Notes under the pieces: model-generated
What the model saw: only the letters and a program-made list of their open reading frames with translations
Told to the model about the DNA's origin: nothing
The model's database searches: none
From: Serpula lacrymans var. lacrymans S7.9
Lineage: Eukaryota; Basidiomycota; Agaricomycetes; Boletales; Serpulaceae
NCBI RefSeq assembly: GCF_000218685.1
Contig: NW_006763293.1
Coordinates: 924,720 to 988,719 of the forward strand
Direction: 5' to 3'
DNA: 64,000 nucleotides
Made by a program: the position numbers and the translations under genes
Part shown: positions 1 to 9,521 of the stretch, piece by piece
Layout of the letters: each line of letters starts with the position of its first letter
How positions within the stretch are numbered: the stretch's first letter is position 1

Positions 1-1126
1 GAGACAATAGAACGAATGTTTGAATTCTGACGTCAATGATCAAATATAGACTTCACAGCCACTGCGGCCCCTTTCCAACAACGTGGTCCAGATCGGAATG
101 AGCAGCAAGTGCTTGTCCGTGCATCTTCATCCGCACAACGTGGCGGTATGTTTCTTTCCCACATTTTTTCTTTGTGTATTCGACTCACTGCACTACAGTG
201 CAATCTCTACCTAGGCAAAGGCTAGGCCCAACTTTCCTCCCTGGTCCTCATGCTATCCCTTCCAATTCAGCTGCGGCTGGTGTCAGGCAGTCAGTATTGC
301 GCAATACATCAGTTGGATACACCCCCAATCACTCCTTGCACTCCCAACACCGTTCCAAAATGATTGCAGCGACAACGGCACCACAATGTCACGTAACTAT
401 CACCGTAGCTCTACATCACTTAAAGGAAGAGGGGAAATCCGGAACAGAATTGGTAGGGGTGAGTGATGCATCCCAATTGCGCACTTTTTTTTTTTATGTT
501 ATCACTTGTGTACAGAACATCGAACGCGATATCAATGTACCTCTCACCATCACATGCTTCCAGCTGCGCGCCAAAGTTATCACCGTGCTTGAACGCTCAT
601 GGAACACCTGGTCAGGCAACCACATTCTCAACCTCAATAGCCTCGAAATGCATAAGGCGCCAAAGCTGCTGCTTCACGATCCTACCAATCCGGATGTTGA
701 TGGCGATCAATCAGTTCTATATGACCTCTTCTTCAGCCCTACTAATAAAGACCCCACCCCAAAATTCAACTCTAACAGGAAGGTGACGATATTGTTGCTC
801 ATGTCCTATGCGCAGTTCAAGGATATTCTCAGGTGGAAAGAAGCGATCAAGCGTGGTATTGCCCCTGACAACTTCAACAATGACATTGATGAAGATGAGG
901 ACTCTGACAGTCCTATGTCAAGGGTACGTTCTCTATTGGTCTCTTCTATCACTTTCTTGATCTTTGCCCTGACCCTTCAAGATTTTTCGCACAGTCACTA
1001 TGCGCAGTAAGCGAAGTCAAAGGCAGCGGAAGTCTCGAGTTGAAGACGTTGAAGATGCAAGAACCAAGGATGAAATCAGTAAGGAACGTGTTGCAGAAGT
1101 CAAACATGTGACGCACCCTAAGAAAC
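1..1126 (+). pseudogene. Alpha-kinase gene, 5' part, cut by an LTR element
   Basis: This is the N-terminal half of an alpha-kinase-type protein; the gene begins before the window. Exons are separated by short introns at about 146-198, 459-515 and 924-981, all in a consistent phase. The protein is low-complexity and Gln/Pro/Ser-rich at first. A moderately conserved block follows, then an acidic and basic linker rich in Asp/Glu (codons near 880-920) and Lys/Arg. The reading frame runs without a stop to base 1126, where the LTR starts one base into an Arg codon. The frame then continues into the LTR and stops at TGA 1156-1158, so a truncated protein with ten LTR-encoded residues would result. 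The kinase domain lies on the far side of the insertion (7964-9521). The assignment of this half rests on continuity with that domain, because the N-terminal part alone is not diagnostic. Confidence 0.75.
1122..1126. repeat. Target site duplication, left copy
   Basis: GAAAC immediately before the 5' LTR, repeated at 7959-7963 immediately after the 3' LTR. Five bases is the usual target duplication for Ty3/gypsy integrases. Removing the element and one copy leaves the alpha-kinase exon in one continuous frame. Confidence 0.93.
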
Positions 1127-1512
1127 TGTCACGACTTGAACCAGAAGCGCTAGTCTGAGCGCTAGTTTCCTTTTTTCATTTTCTTTGATATCTAATCACA
1201 TGACAGATAAGATATGTTAAGCTGCTGCTTTAGCGCGGATAACATAATACATAGTTATATCAGATCACATGACCATCACGTGACAAGAGTCTAGAACCAT
1301 TACAAAGAACATCAGTCAGCGCCTCATGGCTGCTGCATGTTAGCTCAGTCAGCGCCTCATGGCTGACTTTCAGAAACATATATATAGTAGACCATCATGT
1401 ACATACTTTCCTCAGTTGTTGATTAATTCTCAATCGCTATCTTGTAACGCTACTTGTTTGATTTAAGCCTCTGTCCCTCCGTTAGCTCGGTAAAGGGGAT
1501 AAAGGTTTTACA
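1127..1512 (+). repeat. 5' LTR (386 bp)
   Basis: Starts TGTCACG and ends TTTTACA. U3 runs from 1127 to about 1412 and R/U5 from about 1413 to 1512. It differs from the 3' LTR by C versus T at 1234/7713, A versus G at 1269/7748, and a 33-bp tandem duplication (units starting at 1313 and 1346). U3 contains a direct repeat AGCGCTAGT at 1146-1154 and 1158-1166, a CACGTG hexamer at 1277-1282 and a TATA stretch at 1379-1386. The host exon and, at the other end, Pol both read into the first 32 bases and stop at the equivalent TGA. Confidence 0.97.
1379..1424 (+). promoter_or_regulatory. LTR promoter: TATA box and predicted RNA 5' end
   Basis: TATATATA at 1379-1386 is followed about 30 bases later by CAGTTGTTGATT (1413-1424). 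That is the expected distance for RNA polymerase II initiation, so 1413 is a plausible start of the R region. The same 12 bases are the exact reverse complement of the segment just inside the 5' LTR (1514-1525). The transcription start is inferred from spacing and from this match. Confidence 0.7.
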
Positions 1513-1513
1513 C

Positions 1514-1525
1514 AATCAACAACTG
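1514..1525 (+). promoter_or_regulatory. Self-primer binding site
   Basis: AATCAACAACTG begins two bases after the end of the 5' LTR, where the minus-strand primer site belongs. It lacks the TGG that matches a tRNA 3' CCA end. Instead it pairs perfectly over 12 nt with 1413-1424, the predicted 5' end of the element's own RNA. Tf1 of fission yeast and related chromoviruses prime reverse transcription this way, by folding back and cleaving about 11 nt of their own RNA 5' end. Confidence 0.8.
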
Positions 1526-1540
1526 CCACAAGTACCGTTT

Positions 1541-1750
1541 ATGAATATAACAGCAACAATCCTAACCACCATCATCGTCACCATCATCATCATCTTCCTC
1601 ATCCTAAACCTACTCAAACGCTCAAACCAAACTACCACTACCCTCCCACTTCATCACCTACCCACTCACCCCGACACCATTTTATCATTTTTCCCTGCCA
1701 ACGTCTCCCCCTCCTCATCCCAAGACTCGTTCGTAACCATCCCCCTGTAA
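1541..1750 (+). CDS. Small ORF in the retroelement leader, one predicted membrane helix
   Basis: ATG at 1541 opens a 69-codon frame ending in TAA 1748-1750, between the primer site and gag. Residues of about 4-25 are almost all Ile, Leu, Val, Thr and Phe, which would form one transmembrane helix. A Lys-Arg pair follows, then a Thr/Pro/His/Ser-rich tail. The coding strand is strongly pyrimidine-rich and nearly G-free, so the hydrophobic stretch could be a by-product of base composition. It is not a standard chromovirus gene, and I do not recognise a family. It could be a captured or accessory ORF, or chance. Confidence 0.3.
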   Translation: MNITATILTTIIVTIIIIFLILNLLKRSNQTTTTLPLHHLPTHPDTILSFFPANVSPSSSQDSFVTIPL

Positions 1751-2256
1751 ATACATTTTATATCACTATAATCTCTTTGGTGTGGAACCATTGGGATTTT
1801 CTCGGTTTTACATAGTTTCTATTTCGATTTCCTCTGACCAGGCCGTGCACTTGCGTCCGCCAGTCGGGAGAAGGACTGAAAGCTTAATAAGCTGGTCACA
1901 TTGGGACAACCGTTCGGACCCCAATTTATCACTATACCTTTTACATAAAATTTCGTAAAATACAAAAATAGTTACCATACATACATAGTCAGTAGTGGGC
2001 TGAAGAGGACCACTTTGACTCAAAGAGAACAGATAGACTACTAGGATCTTAGAAAGAGGTGTATCGATCCAGCTTATCACTGGTGAACTCCTTTCTATGC
2101 TTAGTAGAGATTTTTACATTTGGATCGGAGAGCAACACATTTACTCTCAAGATTACGTATTCAAAGGGCAATTCCCTTTACCAGAAATAGAACCCATCAG
2201 AAACCCATCCCCTTTAATCAAATCCGAAACTCCCCCTCCTCCCCAACTCACATTTA

Positions 2257-3375
2257 ATGTCCAACCTAGAATATCGCGATCTGCCCGAGCCATCCAACAG
2301 CACGGACAGCGCATTTACCAGGGAAATGATAGACGCATTACCCAGAATAGACACTCCCCCCCCGAAAGAAGCGCGATTGGAAGCATACGTAAAACAAGAA
2401 GTAGAAAAGGCGATAAGACAAACACAAATGCATTACCAATCCCAGCTAGACGAGGCGCTCGAAGAAGTGAGCGTCTTGCAAAGAAAATTAAAGAAACAGA
2501 TACCGCCACCTCCAGAAAAGGTGGAAAGAAGTAGAACGGCACTGGAGAAACCCGAGAACTTCTCCGGAGAAAAGAAAAAGTATAGGGCCTTTAGAGAGTC
2601 CTTATTACTACATTTCGAAGACGATGCCGTATATTTCAGAGACGACCGAAAAAAGATAAGCTTTGTGCTATCTTTTATGAAAGAAGGAGAAGCCGCGGCC
2701 TTCCGGACCGATTGGCTAGAGAACCGAGTCGACGCCCAACAGCTGGGGCTCGATATTACAAACACGTACGGAAGTTGGCCGTATTTTGCGGACAAAATGG
2801 AAGAAAGGTTCAAGGACAGTTTTGAAAAAGAAACTGCCAAGAACGAAATATTGACCCTGAGACAGGGCAATGAAACCGCCCAAGCCTTCTTTGAAAGGTT
2901 TGAGGAAAAGAAAAGATGGGTGGGATATACAAATAGGATAAACGAAGAGTTCCTAATATCTCTACTCAGAAGGAACATGAACAAGCCGCTAGTAGACAGG
3001 GTGATCTACGGCGGGCATATTCCCAGAGATTACCAAGAGTGGAAAAGGGAACTTATTAGAATAGACTATATTTGGAGAGAGAGAGAAAAAGAGAAGAAAG
3101 GTTCCGATACTGGGAAGAAACCCTATTCGGAACAAAAGAAAGAAGGAGAGAAGAAGAAAGACAGAACCGGATATACCTATACCGGTAGTGGAGAAAGAAT
3201 GGAGGTGGACAAAGCAAAGTTCCGCACTGAGGGACGATGCTACCGATGCGGAGAAAAGGGACATAGGAGCTTCGAGTGCAAAGATGCACAAAAAAGGAAG
3301 CCACAATTTAATGTCCGAGAGTTCTTAGAGAAGATGACGAAAGAGGAAAGGGAAAAACTCCTTGAGGGTTTTTAA
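2257..3375 (+). CDS. gag: Retrotransposon Gag (capsid and nucleocapsid)
   Basis: This 372-codon ORF encodes the structural protein that forms the virus-like particle and packages element RNA. Residues of about 100-270 form a retrotransposon capsid domain, rich in charged residues, with the typical Trp/Phe/Leu pattern around the segment ending in an Arg-Arg-Asn-Met motif. A Lys/Glu-rich linker follows. Residues 328-341 form one CCHC zinc knuckle (Cys-X2-Cys-X4-His-X4-Cys). The ATG at 2257 is the first in this frame. An overlapping frame from 2097 (stop at 2534) is proline-rich upstream and could hold an N-terminal extension, but I see no junction joining it. Gag ends at TAA 3373-3375. The pol frame opens only at 3399, so the two do not overlap in the usual way. 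Confidence 0.88.
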   Translation: MSNLEYRDLPEPSNSTDSAFTREMIDALPRIDTPPPKEARLEAYVKQEVEKAIRQTQMHYQSQLDEALEEVSVLQRKLKKQIPPPPEKVERSRTALEKPENFSGEKKKYRAFRESLLLHFEDDAVYFRDDRKKISFVLSFMKEGEAAAFRTDWLENRVDAQQLGLDITNTYGSWPYFADKMEERFKDSFEKETAKNEILTLRQGNETAQAFFERFEEKKRWVGYTNRINEEFLISLLRRNMNKPLVDRVIYGGHIPRDYQEWKRELIRIDYIWREREKEKKGSDTGKKPYSEQKKEGEKKKDRTGYTYTGSGERMEVDKAKFRTEGRCYRCGEKGHRSFECKDAQKRKPQFNVREFLEKMTKEEREKLLEGF

Positions 3376-3398
3376 AGAGGCCAGCGGCACCGCATTGA

Positions 3399-6300
3399 CC
3401 GACTGAGCCTAAAGACGTTTCGAATCGATTTCTTCCTTTGACTGTAGATACATGTGACTCAGAATTGTTACGCTGCAGCTTTAGCGCGGATGACAATAAA
3501 ACTATTTCCACTCAGACAAAAAAAGAAATCCGAAATGAAAAAGATGCAACTAGAGTAAAAGCGGCGCAGAGTGATAAGACATCCGCAGTTTCGACGGCGG
3601 GCGAATCACTAAAAAGCGCAGCATTTACGATAGAACCTAAGATTCCTACACCCGATGCGGCGAACTCTACGGAGGAAAACGCAGCAGAGACTGTAGAAGA
3701 AAGGTCAGGAACCCCTTTAAAAAAACCTAGAACAGAAGTTTGGACCCCAGAGTGGGTAGTAGATAGGCTAAGAGACCAAAAGGAAGAAAGATCCATTGGG
3801 ATTCTAAGTGCCTGGACACATAAAAAGAGAGCGAGAGAAGTAACCCGGGAAACGATAAAAGAAATCAACCGGTTACCAAAAGTAGAAGCTATACAAGCGA
3901 TCATAGAAATTGCCTCCCCAAAAAAGTACATTAGGGGCACCCAAGGCAATCAAATGAACGTAAAATGTAAGCTTACTACATTAGATACTCTCCAATCAGA
4001 AACAGTCGAAGCACTATTGGACAGTGGATGCACGGGGAGTTGCATCGACTCCCAATTTGTGAAAGACAAAAGATATGAGACAAGGAAGATACCGAGACCC
4101 ATTCCAGTCTATAATGCAGATGGAACTCTTAATAAAAACGGAGCCATCAATGAATTTGTAATACTGCTCATGGAAATCGACGGACACGTCGAAAAGATAC
4201 ATCTTGCCGTAACCAATCTGGGTAACGGAAAAATGTTTCTAGGACATGAATGGTTGAACAAACATAATCCTAAAATAGACTGGAAAGAATCGAAGTTGAC
4301 CTTTGAAAGATGTCCTGAAGAATGCAGACCAAGAATCCGAATCTCTGATCCAGAGGAGGATCCGGAAATACTCTTTGAGGAACTAAGAGAAGACGAGAGG
4401 ATGATACAGGTGAATCTCCATAATTTCGAAGACGCCACGATCAACGATCAATATTACCATATTAGAGCCCAAGGCACAATGGCACAGAAGCTAGCAGAAG
4501 CCACAGGCAAAGATCGAAAAGAAGGAGGATTCGAAAAGATAGTGCCAAAACACCTTCATCAATACAAAGACGTATTTGATAAAAAGGAGTTTGACACGTT
4601 ACCTGAAAGAAGGCAATGGGATCACGCAATCGAACTAATACCGGGAGATCACTCCCTAGATTGCAAGATCTATCCGTTGGCAAGAGGAGAGCAAGAAGAG
4701 CTAGATGCGTTCCTGAAAGAGAATCTAGAATCGGGACGAATAAGACCATCGAAATCCCCCTTCGCATCACCATTCTTCTTCATTAAAAAGAAAGACGGGA
4801 AGTTGAGACCAGTTCAAGATTATAGGAAGCTAAATGATATCACTATCAAAAATAAAAGATATCCACTTCCGTTGATCGGGGAACTAGTAGACAAATTGAG
4901 TGGAGCAAAATACTTCACAAAATTGGATGTAAGGTGGGGATATAACAATATCCGAATGAGAGAAGGAGACGAGCATAAAGCAGCGTTTAGGACAAACCGG
5001 GGATTATTCGAACCATTAGTCATGTTCTTCGGACTGACCAATTCCCCCGCCACGTTCCAAATGATGATGAACACGCTTTTCAGAGAGTTGATAGATGAAG
5101 GATTAGTAATCATATATCTAGATGATATCATGATATTCACAAAGGATATAGAAACGCACCGAGCAACGACGCGATGTGTGTTAGAAATCCTAAGAAAGAA
5201 TCATCTCTATCTTAAACCAGAGAAATGTGATTTCGAACAGACAGAAGTGGAATACCTGGGACTGATCATCTCAGAGAACGAAATTCGCATGGATCCGGTA
5301 AAAGTAGAAGGAATTAGCAAATGGCCAGAATGCAAAAATAAAAAGGATATACAGGCATTCTTAGGATTTGTAAATTTCTATCGAAGATTCATAGAGGGCT
5401 TCGGGGAAGTAGCCAAACCATTGACCAAGTTAACGGGAAAAGAGGACTTCATTTGGGGAAATGAACAACAAGAAGCATTTAACACATTAAAACAACGTGT
5501 AGCTTCAGCCCCAGTGTTAGCTCTCCCAGTACCACATGGCCAATACAAAGTGGAAGCGGACAGTAGTGACTTCGCTATGGGTGCTGTCTTATCACAAAGA
5601 CAAAAGGATGACTGGAAGCCAATTGCATACCTCTCCAAAGCGTTAAACCCCACAGAACGCAATTACGAGATCTATGACAAAGAACTTCTTGCCATCATGA
5701 CAGCACTTAACGAGTGGAGACATTACTTAATAGACGCAGAAGAGGAATTTGAGATATGGACAGATCATCAAAATCTGCTGTATTTCAAAGAACCAAAGAA
5801 GCTGAACAGGAGACAGGCGCGGTGGATGACGGAGTTGAGCCAGTATCATTTCACGATACATCATATGCCAGGAAGGAAGCATATAAAAGCAGATCTTCTC
5901 TTGAGATGATCAGATCATAACAAAGGAGAAAACGACAACGAAGACGTCGTGCTACTGGATGAGAAACTATTTGTAAGAATGACTCTCTCTCCAGAACAAA
6001 GACAAAGGATTGCAGACAGTCAAGAGAAAGAATTGGAGATTTCAAAGTGGATTACAAAGAGAAAAGGAAATGTAGATGAGCTGATAAAAAAGATGAAAGG
6101 AAAGATAGAAAGGAGAGAGGATGGTTGGCTAGACGAAGACGGTTGCATAGTATTCAAAGGCAGGATCTATGTACCAAAAGATGCCGTGTTAAGGGAAGAG
6201 ATTATCTGACGAAACCACGACTCTGTTATTGCAGGCCATCCAGGAAGATATAAGACAAAGGAGCTAATCACTCGACAATACTGGTGGCCCTATATGGACA

Positions 6301-7637
6301 GAGATATCACGAGATACGTAGACGGATGCGAGGTCTGCCAAAGAACCAAGACAGACCATAAAAAGAAAGCAGCACCGCTTCATCCAAACGAGATCCCGGA
6401 TAAACCTTGGCAGATCATATCAGTAGATCTGATCGGACCACTACCAGAGTCAAATGGATATAACATGATAATGGTAGTGGTAGATCGATTTACAAAAATG
6501 ATCAAGGTAATTCCCACGCAGATGGAGATCACATCAGAAGGAGTGGCACGACTATTCAGAGATCATGTATTCAGAAACCATGGCATACCCGAAAAGATCA
6601 TCTCAGATCGGGGACCGCAATTCGTTTCAAAATTCATGAAAGATCTACATACGCTTTTTCAGATAAAAGCAAACCCATCAACGGCTTGGCATCCACAAAC
6701 AGATGGACAAACGGAGAGGATCAATCAAGAGATAGAACAATATCTCAGAATCTTCGTAAACCATAAACAAGATGATTGGGCAGAGTGGCTCACCTTAGCA
6801 GAATTCTCTTATAACAACAAACAACATTCTGCGACGGGATACAGCCCGTTCTACTTAAATCATGGACATCATCCGAGAACACAGGAAGTAGTGAAAGTGG
6901 GGGTAAAGAACGAAAATGCGGAAGATTTCGTAAAAAGAATGACAGAGACAAGGAAAAGAGCAGAAGAATCGCTGCAAAAGGCAGCTGAACAGATGAAGAA
7001 GCAGTACGATAAGAAGAAAAGAGAAGCAGTGGAATATAAAGTAGGAGATAAGGTGTACGTAGAAGCGACCAATATCTCAACAGATCGACCGGCCAAGAAA
7101 CTGGACGATAAGAGACACGGTCCGTTTGAAATACTAGAAAAAGTAGGTGAATCAGCCTATAGATTAGCGCTACCACCGACATGGCGGCCTATTCATCCGG
7201 TTTTCAACGAGATAAAACTCACGCCATACAAAGAACCACAGTTCCCTTCCCAACAGAAACCTAAACCGATACCGCCGGTAATAGTAGACGGACAAGAAGA
7301 ATATGAAGTCGAAGAAGTTCTAGACTCACGTCTAAAACGAGGGAAATTGGAATACTTAGTACATTGGAAGAACTATCCAAAAGAGGAACGCATGTGGGAA
7401 CCCGAACAACACCTAAACAACTCACCCGACAAAGTAAAAACATTCCACGATAACAACCCTAGTGCACCCCGACGGATCCGTTTTCAATTACATTTCCAAC
7501 CCTTCGAAAACTTCACAACGACTAGAGTCCAAAAACAATTGTTTAATTGGGAAAACGGAAAGATGGACCCCTACTTTCGGGACGAAAGTCCTAAGGAGGG
7601 GGTAATGTCACGACTTGAACCAGAAGCGCTAGTCTGA
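3399..7637 (+). pseudogene. pol: Retrotransposon Pol (protease, RT, RNase H, integrase, chromodomain) with two in-frame stops
   Basis: One reading frame covers the whole region but is cut by TGA at 5907-5909 and 6207-6209. In order it encodes: an aspartic protease with the Asp-Ser-Gly triad (Asp codon 4020); a reverse transcriptase with Tyr-Leu-Asp-Asp at 5115-5126; an RNase H of the Ty3 type with its Glu-Ala-Asp-Ser motif near 5555; an integrase zinc module with His codons 6216 and 6237 and Cys codons 6327 and 6336; an integrase core with Asp 6426, Asp 6606 and Glu 6714 (spacing D-X59-D-X35-E); a GPY/F-type region near 7100-7230; and a chromodomain at about 7290-7440 with Tyr, Trp and Trp cage residues. 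All catalytic residues checked are present. Each stop replaces what was probably an Arg codon, the first in the Arg-Arg-X-Asp-His context after RNase H. There is no ATG near the 5' end of the frame; the first candidate is around 3954. Confidence 0.92.
7593..7602 (+). promoter_or_regulatory. Polypurine tract (plus-strand primer)
   Basis: AAGGAGGGGG lies three bases before the 3' LTR, the position of the plus-strand primer in LTR elements. It overlaps the last codons of pol. Confidence 0.85.
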
Positions 7638-7958
7638 GCGCTAGTTTCCTTTTTTCATTTTCTTTGATATCTAATCACATGACAGATAAGATATGTTAAG
7701 CTGCTGCTTTAGTGCGGATAACATAATACATAGTTATATCAGATCACGTGACCATCACGTGACAAGAGTCTAGAACCATTACAAAGAACATCAGTCAGCG
7801 CCTCATGGCTGACTTTCAGAAACATATATATAGTAGACCATCATGTACATACTTTCCTCAGTTGTTGATTAATTCTCAATCGCTATCTTGTAACGCTACT
7901 TGTTTGATTTAAGCCTCTGTCCCTCCGTTAGCTCGGTAAAGGGGATAAAGGTTTTACA
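7606..7958 (+). repeat. 3' LTR (353 bp)
   Basis: Same termini as the 5' LTR but with only one copy of the 33-bp segment. It keeps two CACGTG hexamers (7745-7750 and 7756-7761), the first of which is CACATG in the 5' LTR. The final 12 codons of Pol and its TGA (7635-7637) overlap this LTR. Confidence 0.97.
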
Positions 7959-7963
7959 GAAAC
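7959..7963. repeat. Target site duplication, right copy
   Basis: GAAAC directly after the 3' LTR, identical to 1122-1126. Confidence 0.93.
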
Positions 7964-9521
7964 GGTCAGACAGATATGACTTTGCGGTATGTCTATGGTA
8001 TAACAGGTATTCTACTTGCGTTCGCTAATCAACTGTCTTCTATATTGGCCTTTCAGTCTGCTGCAAGTGTGGCTGAACCCTCCAAAGACCACTCGACACT
8101 TTCTGAACAATCCTCCCACACCCCCTCCGCAAGCGCCAATGCCTGCCAACAATCACCGTCCCTTTCTCATTTGTCTCAGCGTAGCAATGCCGCCTCAACA
8201 AAGGTACCTTTAAAACTCGTCCCAGAAAAGGACGTCTTGCAGCGAGTAATGGCCGCACAAGCTGATGTACGACGCTTGGCAAAACCTCTATGTGAGTTAG
8301 ACCCTTGTCTAGTTACGCCTTATAACTTCTTTATTTGATGTCGCTACAGTGGGCTGTGAGCGTGGTCTTTATGTCATATTTCCCGTCCCCTGTGTTCCCT
8401 TTGCGGTGCTTACAGAGCAACGTACACCCTTCGACATCAGCATTAGAACTCACCGCGAAATCATGACATTGGCCGTTGACACGAACTCAAAGTCTATGGT
8501 GGCACCTGCAGGAACTTTCAAGATGTGCCATCCGGCGTGGTTTGAACGGAATGATGACAGTTCTATGTCTACTGAAAGCTCCGCTATCACCAAGGTGGTC
8601 AATGTGGTGGCTAAACGTTGGTTTTACAGGGATCCTGTTGATGCTGCAGATACCGGTGCAGGCCGTGGTCGGAAACGACTGACCACCAAAGATGAACTGG
8701 CAAAAATGCTTGACGAGGCAAATTGTCTGTATTGGGGTACAAGCTTGATGAATTTAGCCTACGACGCTGTTGACGAGTTTATATCGCAATCCGGGGGCCA
8801 CTGTACCATCCATATCCCTCAACTCTGTGTTGTTCACGCTGGGTTAGCTGTCCCTCAAGATGCAAGACATGGCCGCAGTGCTGTATACCTTCTTGAAGAA
8901 ATAATCGAGGGAAAATTCATCAAATACGTCAACAACAACAGTGCAACACCACGCAACGGTCTTGGTAGGGCTGAGCATGATATTGCCCTCTTCTTGTGCT
9001 TTGCACAACACTTACAGTATTGGCTGTCTCGTGGCCTTGTTTTTCTCTCGGACTTTCAGGGTATATGTTTCTTGTCTTGATTGCACATAGTCTCCATCAC
9101 TAACTGTCAACGACTAGGGGCTGGGACACTTTTAACAGAATGCCAAGTCATTACAACAATGTGTCTAGGCTGTTTCTTACCTGGTGGTTATCATATAGAC
9201 CTGTTATCTCTCCTAGGGAATATGCATCATGCTTCGGTGAAGGGAATTGGACAGAAACTCTCGAAAATTTCCCCCAACTCCATACTTGTAATGATTTTTG
9301 TGTCTACTTTGGCCTGCCAGTATTGATACCCAAGGTAGGTGTGTTCTGATTCTGCTGCCTAATTTATTTTCTTCTTCCTGACCTTACAGGAACGAGGGAA
9401 CGATGATAGTGGGGAGGTTATGGATGTAGATGCAGATGTTGGAAAGAAAGCTGTTTCACCCTTCGAACAGGAGGACGATGATATCGCTAGTTCACGGGTA
9501 GGCCAGGGGACATTTCGCTGA
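7964..9521 (+). pseudogene. Alpha-kinase gene, 3' part with the atypical kinase domain
   Basis: This part encodes the catalytic half of an alpha-kinase, an atypical Ser/Thr protein kinase family expanded in mushroom fungi. The exon at the LTR junction resumes the frame left at 1126 and is followed by introns at 7987-8056, 8292-8349, 9061-9117, 9161-9216 and 9335-9389. Diagnostic features are a conserved His-Asp-Ile-Ala-Leu segment before a Phe/Leu-rich helix near 8975-9030, the Ser-Asp-Phe-Gln-Gly motif spanning the 9061 intron, and a Leu-Leu-Thr-Glu-Cys-Gln segment right after it. A C-terminal Gly-Glu-Gly-Asn motif is followed by His and a Cys-X3-Cys pair, the family's zinc module. The tail is acidic and ends at TGA 9519-9521. 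Without the 5' part it has no promoter of its own, although the 3' LTR could supply one. If the insertion is heterozygous or recent, an intact allele may exist. Confidence 0.82.

Larger units (their letters stand above)
1127..7958 (+). mobile_element. Chromodomain Ty3/gypsy LTR retrotransposon (chromovirus, Tf1/sushi-like)
   Basis: A complete LTR element of 6,832 bp. Both LTRs begin TGTCACGA and end TTTTACA. It is flanked by GAAAC at 1122-1126 and 7959-7963, a 5-bp target duplication. Internal order is leader, gag with CCHC knuckle, protease, reverse transcriptase, RNase H, integrase, chromodomain, polypurine tract. This order, with integrase after RNase H and a C-terminal chromodomain, defines a chromovirus. 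The LTRs differ at only two bases plus one 33-bp duplication, so insertion was recent. Two TGA codons interrupt pol, so this copy is probably not autonomous now, although it could be mobilised by an intact sister. It sits in sense orientation within an alpha-kinase exon. Confidence 0.97.

Noticed and set aside
1513..1535. tRNA-type primer binding site
   Set aside because: No TGG start and no evident match to a tRNA 3' end; the perfect self-complementarity to 1413-1424 explains the position better.
1808..2080. Minus-strand 90-codon ORF in the retroelement leader
   Set aside because: No domain or conserved character; likely chance in the AT-rich leader.
2097..2534. ORF overlapping the start of gag in another frame
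   Set aside because: After about 2330 it reads the gag sequence out of frame as Arg/Lys-rich noise. The upstream proline-rich part might be a Gag extension, but no join is visible.
2433..7182. Many minus-strand ORFs opposite gag and pol
   Set aside because: They are Ser/Leu/Phe-rich mirrors of Lys/Glu-rich coding sequence, the usual shadow effect, not genes.
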